NCBI GenBank assembly: GCA_030825115.1 | Contig: JAPJQL010000045.1 | Location: 1 to 26,368, forward strand | Length of the DNA stretch: 26,368 nt | Direction of reading: 5' to 3' | Origin: Lachnospiraceae bacterium | GTDB taxonomy: Bacteria; Bacillota; Clostridia; Lachnospirales; Lachnospiraceae | Shown here: one piece after another, positions 23,279 to 26,368 of the stretch | How positions within the stretch are numbered: position 1 is the first letter of the stretch | Layout of the letters: each line of letters starts with the position of its first letter | Notes under the pieces: model-generated | What the model was told of the DNA's origin: nothing | Databases searched by the model: none | Seen by the model: the letters and a program-made list of their open reading frames with translations, nothing else | Made by a program: the position numbers and the translations under genes

Positions 23279-24370
23279 TTATGCTGCAAATTTACTGTGT
23301 GCTGCCTGTGTCTCCCGTATATCCTCAACGATGTAGCACTCCAATGTCGTATTAATGTTGCTGTGTCCAAGTATCCGCTTAATCTCGTCTATACTTGCCC
23401 CATGCCGCGCCATGTATGTTGCCAGATACGACCGAAACATATGCGGATGGAGGCGCAGCCCGGCAAGCCTCTCGTCTGACGCAACAAGCGATTTTAACAT
23501 ATGTCTGATGCTCTCCGCGCTGAACCGCGTGTATACCCCGTTGACTTTGCGATTTCCAAGAAACAACGCCGGTTCGCAGTCCACCATCTGCCTACGCTCC
23601 TCAAGGTATTCCTGCAGATGCACAATCGCCCTGGCCGTGAAGAACGCCGGCCGCTCCTTCCGACCCTTTCCATAGATAATGCACTTCTTCGCCCGGACAT
23701 CAATATCAATCAGGTTAAGCCCTACCAGCTCGCTGATCCGCATCCCCGTTGCAATTAACAGCTCCACGATTGCCCTGTCCCGTAACGTTGTGCAGTCGCA
23801 TCGGATTATTTCAGCCTGTTCATCAGTCAGCAGGGTTCTGACTTTCTTTTCCTCTTTGACTTTGCTGATCTTTGCCATCGGGTCTTTCTTCGGTTTTCTG
23901 GTTAGGCATCCTCCGTCCTCAATCGTGTCCTCCGCCATGACCCAGTTATAAAACGATGACAAAGAATGATATTTATTGTTGATGGTCGTATCGCTGTTGT
24001 GCTTTACCATCTGACACCATGACAGGTACGCCCGGACATCATTGGTCGTTACATCGGCATAGTGTTTTTGCAAATATGCAAACAAATTCCGCACCTCTCC
24101 CCGGTAACTGTTTATCGTCCCTTCTGTGCGCCGCTCCAGCCGCAGGCACCGCAGCCACATCTCAATCACTCGCGGCGTATCATCCACGTACTCTGCTGGA
24201 AGCTGCCGATCCTCCCGATTAGATGCCAAGATAGTCTTGTCCTGCAAGGTCATATAAAGCACCGCTTTAATCTGGTTCAGCCGCTCCTGCTCCGCCCACA
24301 TGTCCATCTGCGTCATCAACGTCTCCATCACCGTCATTACAAAATTATCTGTATTGATTGCTCTCTGCAT
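23279..24370 (-). CDS. Tyrosine recombinase (integrase or invertase)
   Basis: This 363-residue enzyme has a complete tyrosine recombinase catalytic set: Arg211 (ATGMRISELVGL), Lys235 (YGKGRKER), His310-x-x-Arg313 (HPHMFRSYLA), His336 (LGHSNINTT) and Tyr346 (ECYIVED). Residues about 65-160 form the SAM-like core-binding domain (TINSYRGEVRNLFAYLQKHY). The 60-residue N-terminal extension is helical. The AAGGAGG site is strong. It sits between middle genes and the late activator, an unusual place for an integrase, and no attP is recognised. It could be the integrase or drive the tail-fibre inversion; the sequence does not decide. Confidence 0.93.
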   Translation of the reverse strand: MQRAINTDNFVMTVMETLMTQMDMWAEQERLNQIKAVLYMTLQDKTILASNREDRQLPAEYVDDTPRVIEMWLRCLRLERRTEGTINSYRGEVRNLFAYLQKHYADVTTNDVRAYLSWCQMVKHNSDTTINNKYHSLSSFYNWVMAEDTIEDGGCLTRKPKKDPMAKISKVKEEKKVRTLLTDEQAEIIRCDCTTLRDRAIVELLIATGMRISELVGLNLIDIDVRAKKCIIYGKGRKERPAFFTARAIVHLQEYLEERRQMVDCEPALFLGNRKVNGVYTRFSAESIRHMLKSLVASDERLAGLRLHPHMFRSYLATYMARHGASIDEIKRILGHSNINTTLECYIVEDIRETQAAHSKFAA

Positions 24371-24382
24371 ATTATATCCTCC

Positions 24383-24445
24383 TTAGTTGGTATTATTTTC
24401 CAGTTGCATTACCGCCCTGGGAGTTGTATAATATTCCCAGAGCAT
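24383..24445 (-). CDS. Candidate 20-codon leader ORF before recombinase
   Basis: The ORF begins MLWEYYTT, is 20 residues long, and its TAA overlaps the recombinase AAGGAGG site. Its ATG overlaps the stop of the preceding 19-codon ORF as TAATG, suggesting coupled translation. There is no independent ribosome binding site, and codon bias cannot be judged over so few codons. Confidence 0.35.
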   Translation of the reverse strand: MLWEYYTTPRAVMQLENNTN

Positions 24446-24504
24446 TATGTAGCGGTGGTAAACATCTTGGCGGGTGTCCACCGCTTATTTTCTTTTTCGC
24501 ACAT
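24445..24504 (-). CDS. Candidate 19-codon leader ORF
   Basis: The ORF begins MCEKENKRWTPA and ends at a TAATG junction with the next minigene. Only a weak AAAGAAAGAA site precedes it. GCGGTGG and CCACCGC (7-bp perfect arms, 19-base gap) lie within it, so translation could alter leader folding. Confidence 0.3.
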   Translation of the reverse strand: MCEKENKRWTPAKMFTTAT

Positions 24505-24529
24505 ACGTTCTTTCTTTCGGTTTTTATTT

Positions 24530-24557
24530 GCCGGGCTGATGCGCCCGGCTTATTTTT
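24530..24557 (+). terminator. Hairpin with plus-strand T tract in the recombinase leader
   Basis: GCCGGGC and GCCCGGC form a perfect 7-bp stem with a 6-base loop. The T-rich tail (TTATTTTTATC) follows on the plus strand, so it would act on plus-direction transcription, opposite to all genes here. On the minus strand both flanks are A-rich. It may stop antisense transcription or act as an RNA structure. Confidence 0.5.
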
Positions 24558-24592
24558 ATCTGTATCTGTTGTTGGTTCCTTCCTTTGTCAAT

Positions 24593-24793
24593 CTATATTT
24601 TCAGTCGCCACGGTTCCTCCCTGTCATCAAATAATATTCCTGTTCTGGTGTCTACCCTGATGTGCTTAGCCGTTTCTCTGTCTTCGTCAGTCAACCGTTC
24701 TCCGCTGAAAACAAACGACATTGGTTCATCCCCGAATCCATTGAAATTCAGATGTTCAAAAAATGTCCGTATTGCTCGACCTTTTTCTTTCAT
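24593..24793 (-). CDS. Small hypothetical phage protein
   Basis: This 66-residue protein (MKEKGRAIRTFFEHLNFNGF; then EPMSFVFSGERL and DEDRETAKHIRVDTRTGILF) is charged and has no membrane segment or known motif. ATG at 24793 has GAGGAGG with good spacing, and that site overlaps the end of the 59-residue gene upstream; the longer open frame from 24928 is therefore rejected. I do not recognise the family. Confidence 0.7.
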   Translation of the reverse strand: MKEKGRAIRTFFEHLNFNGFGDEPMSFVFSGERLTDEDRETAKHIRVDTRTGILFDDREEPWRLKI

Positions 24794-24806
24794 CTCGCTA
24801 CCTCCT

Positions 24807-24986
24807 CTAAAAGTACCTGCGCCGTCGTCCTTTTGCCTTACTCCTCCACACATGGCGAGTGACAACTCTGTCCAATGTTTTATGTCTCCTCGATAATTCA
24901 AGCATTCCCGACCTAACTTCGCTACCATATGCGGATAAAAGCAACTGTGTCGGGCTTTCCTTTCTCCAATCTCCTATCTCGCCCAT
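24807..24986 (-). CDS. Small basic protein, unknown
   Basis: This 59-residue ORF starts MGEIGDWRKESPTQLLLSAY and ends with the very basic WRSKAKGRRRRYF. GGGAGG lies 5 bases before the ATG, inside the last codons of the upstream gene, and the ORF stop touches the ribosome binding site of the next gene. This tight packing supports a real gene despite its size. The basic tail suggests nucleic acid binding, which is inference. Confidence 0.62.
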   Translation of the reverse strand: MGEIGDWRKESPTQLLLSAYGSEVRSGMLELSRRHKTLDRVVTRHVWRSKAKGRRRRYF

Positions 24987-24987
24987 C

Positions 24988-25281
24988 TTATCCTCCCTTC
25001 GTATGCAAAATTTCAGTTAAGCTGTTTTTCGCCAACCATTTTTCCCATATTGAATATGGTCTTATCCTTATACTTCCTTTGAATAAAAGAAAATTCCACC
25101 AATGTTCATGATATGGCGCTGGTGCGTGAAAATCATAAACATTGTTATCTCTCAAGTCATGCCACACCCAATGTGGGCAATAGACTTCGTTTTCTTTTGC
25201 TTTTAAATGTATAACTTTTATTTCTTCCCCATATTTAATTTTTGCTTTTATAGCCTCAATAAAACAATTACTCCAATACAT
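24988..25281 (-). CDS. Hypothetical phage protein, Trp/His-rich
   Basis: This 97-residue protein (MYWSNCFIEAIKAKIKYGEE; VYCPHWVWHDLRDNNVYDFH; APAPYHEHWWNFLLFKGSIR) is rich in Trp and His in its middle part, with one Cys followed by several His. Similar small proteins occur in middle regions of Clostridia phages, but I know of no function. GGTGAGAG directly before the ATG is a modest ribosome binding site. It lies between two short ORFs and reads in the same direction. Confidence 0.7.
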   Translation of the reverse strand: MYWSNCFIEAIKAKIKYGEEIKVIHLKAKENEVYCPHWVWHDLRDNNVYDFHAPAPYHEHWWNFLLFKGSIRIRPYSIWEKWLAKNSLTEILHTKGG

Positions 25282-25305
25282 CTCTCACCATCCCAAAATC
25301 TTAAT

Positions 25306-25479
25306 TTATAACCCGAATTTGCTCTCATGTGCCGTAAAGAAAAACTTCTTCCCGCAACGACAACATGTTTCTGTTATTGTAATCTCATGTGTATCTGAAT
25401 TGTAATTCCTCTCCATCTCACCGTCTCTAAAACGATGATGAGTAAGTATTCCACATAAGAATTGTTTTATTTTAGTCAT
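25306..25479 (-). CDS. Small zinc-ribbon-like protein
   Basis: This 57-residue ORF starts MTKIKQFLCGILTHHRF and has ETCCRCGKKFFFTAHES near the end. The CxxC-type cluster with a following His could form half a zinc site, completed by Cys9 or His14-His15. AAAGGA lies 9-10 bases before the ATG. The ORF fills the space between the LysR-like gene and the 97-residue gene with no alternative frame. The function is unknown. Confidence 0.65.
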   Translation of the reverse strand: MTKIKQFLCGILTHHRFRDGEMERNYNSDTHEITITETCCRCGKKFFFTAHESKFGL

Positions 25480-25491
25480 GTTCTTTTTCCT

Positions 25492-26007
25492 TTAAATTTT
25501 CATTTTCTCAATGTATCTCTTGACATCATCTTGATGATAGTAATAAAAACGCCTTTGCCCACTGTCAAATACCTTTTTTCTCACAGTCGCATCGTCTCTT
25601 AATGCGTTATACAACCTATCTCTTTCCCCTCTGGTTTTCGCAATAGATGTTATAAGTTCATTTAATTTTCTTCCCATTATGTAAGATGGATTATCACACA
25701 TTTTTGTTATGACCTTATATGGCTCGAATGGGGGAATATAGTTTTCAATGTGCTTCAATTCTTCTTTTAATCTAACGTCTTCCAAAATCACTCTTTGACA
25801 GTGTTTAAATAAGATTTCCCCATGTCTTGTAATATACATCTTATTTTGTCCCCGCCTGAAAACAATTAACTTAGTCCCCATTTCGTCCTCTAAAATTTTC
25901 ATCTGTTTAGATATAGCCGACTGAGAAATAAACAGCTTCTCTCCAGCCTTTGTAAATCCTCCACTTTCGCATACAGCAACAAATATTTTTAGTCTGTTAC
26001 TCAACAA
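25492..26007 (-). CDS. LysR-type DNA-binding protein without effector domain
   Basis: This protein of about 171 residues has a clear LysR-type winged helix at residues 1-75 (LKIFVAVCESGGFTKAGEKL; FISQSAISKQMKILEDEMGT; KLIVFRRGQNKMYITRHGEI). The usual 200-residue effector-binding domain is missing. A basic, helical 95-residue tail is present instead (RKLNELITSIAKTRGERDRL; RRFYYYHQDDVKRYIEKMKI). It therefore probably binds DNA without sensing a LysR co-inducer. The start is one of two adjacent TTG codons with GGGAG about 11 bases upstream, so the first residue is uncertain. It may regulate middle genes. Confidence 0.82.
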   Translation of the reverse strand: MLSNRLKIFVAVCESGGFTKAGEKLFISQSAISKQMKILEDEMGTKLIVFRRGQNKMYITRHGEILFKHCQRVILEDVRLKEELKHIENYIPPFEPYKVITKMCDNPSYIMGRKLNELITSIAKTRGERDRLYNALRDDATVRKKVFDSGQRRFYYYHQDDVKRYIEKMKI

Positions 26008-26049
26008 AATAATTTTTCTCCCTTCATAAATTCCGTGTTTCTGAAAACC

Positions 26050-26274
26050 TTAATTCTGTACAATTGGCAGAAACTGAAATGTCCACGCCTCGTCCATAAT
26101 TGACACTAAGTTCCCATCTTCATTGATTGCCAGAACGTCAATGATTTTTGGCTTTTCAGTTGTTTTTCTATCATTCCAGTTCATCCCATCTGGCATCCTC
26201 ACTTCCATCAGTGCCACAGCATTCAATACCTTATCGCCGTGAATTACCTTAAATCTACTTAAATCAATTCCCAT
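26050..26274 (-). CDS. Hypothetical phage protein
   Basis: This 74-residue protein begins MGIDLSRFKVIHGDKVLNAV and ends IMDEAWTFQFLPIVQN. It looks like a compact beta-rich protein (VIHGDKVLNAVALMEVRM, IIDVLAINEDGNLVSIMDEA). AGGAG precedes the ATG with good spacing. I recognise no domain. Confidence 0.75.
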   Translation of the reverse strand: MGIDLSRFKVIHGDKVLNAVALMEVRMPDGMNWNDRKTTEKPKIIDVLAINEDGNLVSIMDEAWTFQFLPIVQN

Positions 26275-26320
26275 GTGTTTCTCCTATCCCCGGTTTCCCG
26301 GAAAATGTTAATTTTTCAGT

Positions 26321-26368
26321 TTAAAAGCTACATGTCATCCCATCTTCATACTCACCCGCCCAAATCAT
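26321..26368 (-). CDS. Possible 3' end of a gene running off the window
   Basis: The minus-strand frame MIWAGEYEDGMTCSF then TAA is open to the window edge. Whether the edge ATG is a start or an internal Met cannot be told. It fits the same-direction gene order. Confidence 0.35.
   Translation of the reverse strand: MIWAGEYEDGMTCSF

Noticed and set aside
24563..24591. Promoter for the recombinase based on TTGACA at 24586-24591
   Set aside because: The -35 box is perfect but no acceptable -10 box lies 16-19 bases downstream (best match 3 of 6).
1..26368. CRISPR arrays, tRNA or rRNA genes, insertion sequences
   Set aside because: No regularly spaced repeat series, no cloverleaf-like segment and no transposase-like protein were noticed by eye. 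A tRNA scan was not possible here.

Overview
The window looks like the late (structural) half plus part of the middle region of a long-tailed, HK97-type siphovirus or prophage from a Gram-positive, Lachnospiraceae/Clostridia-like host. The evidence is strong AGGAGG-type ribosome binding sites, TTG starts, an amidase endolysin with choline-binding-type CW repeats, a Hol44-like holin, an XkdX protein, a DUF1492/RinA-like late activator, and gene-by-gene resemblance to gut Clostridia phages. The host is inferred; no host chromosome is seen. Every convincing intact gene reads on the minus strand, so transcription runs from right (26368) to left (1).

Layout in transcription order. (1) 26368-24383: small middle genes, including a truncated LysR-like DNA-binding protein, two short ORFs with good ribosome binding sites (one with a zinc-ribbon-like cysteine cluster) and a structured leader. 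(2) 24370-22836: a complete tyrosine recombinase, then a DUF1492/RinA-like activator. (3) 22843-22766: a likely late promoter with two TGTCCTA repeats one helical turn apart over the -35 region, followed closely by an intrinsic terminator in the leader. (4) 22721-18065: HNH nuclease, zinc-ribbon protein, small and large terminase, portal and ClpP-like protease. (5) 18060-14323: major capsid, head-tail joining proteins, tail terminator, major tail protein and the gpG / gpG-T chaperones linked by a GGGAAAG -1 frameshift. (6) 14289-6390: tape measure, distal tail protein and tail-tip (Tal) protein. (7) 6359-2000: a secreted-protein moron with its own promoter and terminator, followed by a receptor-binding/tail-fibre cassette. 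(8) 1979-82: membrane protein, holin, small His/Cys/Pro-rich protein and amidase endolysin.

The most interesting object lies at 2623-3192 in the tail-fibre cassette. The distal part of one short tail fibre exists as two alternative 3' ends facing each other. The active one (minus strand, pyocin-knob-like) and a silent one (plus strand, H-type-lectin-like, no credible start) are both entered through the same peptide NSNFEL in the same frame. The DNA there is an inverted repeat, AAATAGTAATTTYGAAYT. Inverting the segment would swap a 190-residue fibre for a 194-residue one, as in the Mu/P1 tail-fibre switches. The only recombinase in the window is the tyrosine recombinase about 20 kb away; it is either the integrase or the candidate invertase.

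A second notable object is the AT-rich secreted-protein gene at 5841-6359. It has a near-consensus promoter (TTGACA, 17 bp, TATAGT) inside the end of the preceding tail gene and a terminator behind it, so it could be expressed by a lysogen independently of the late operon.
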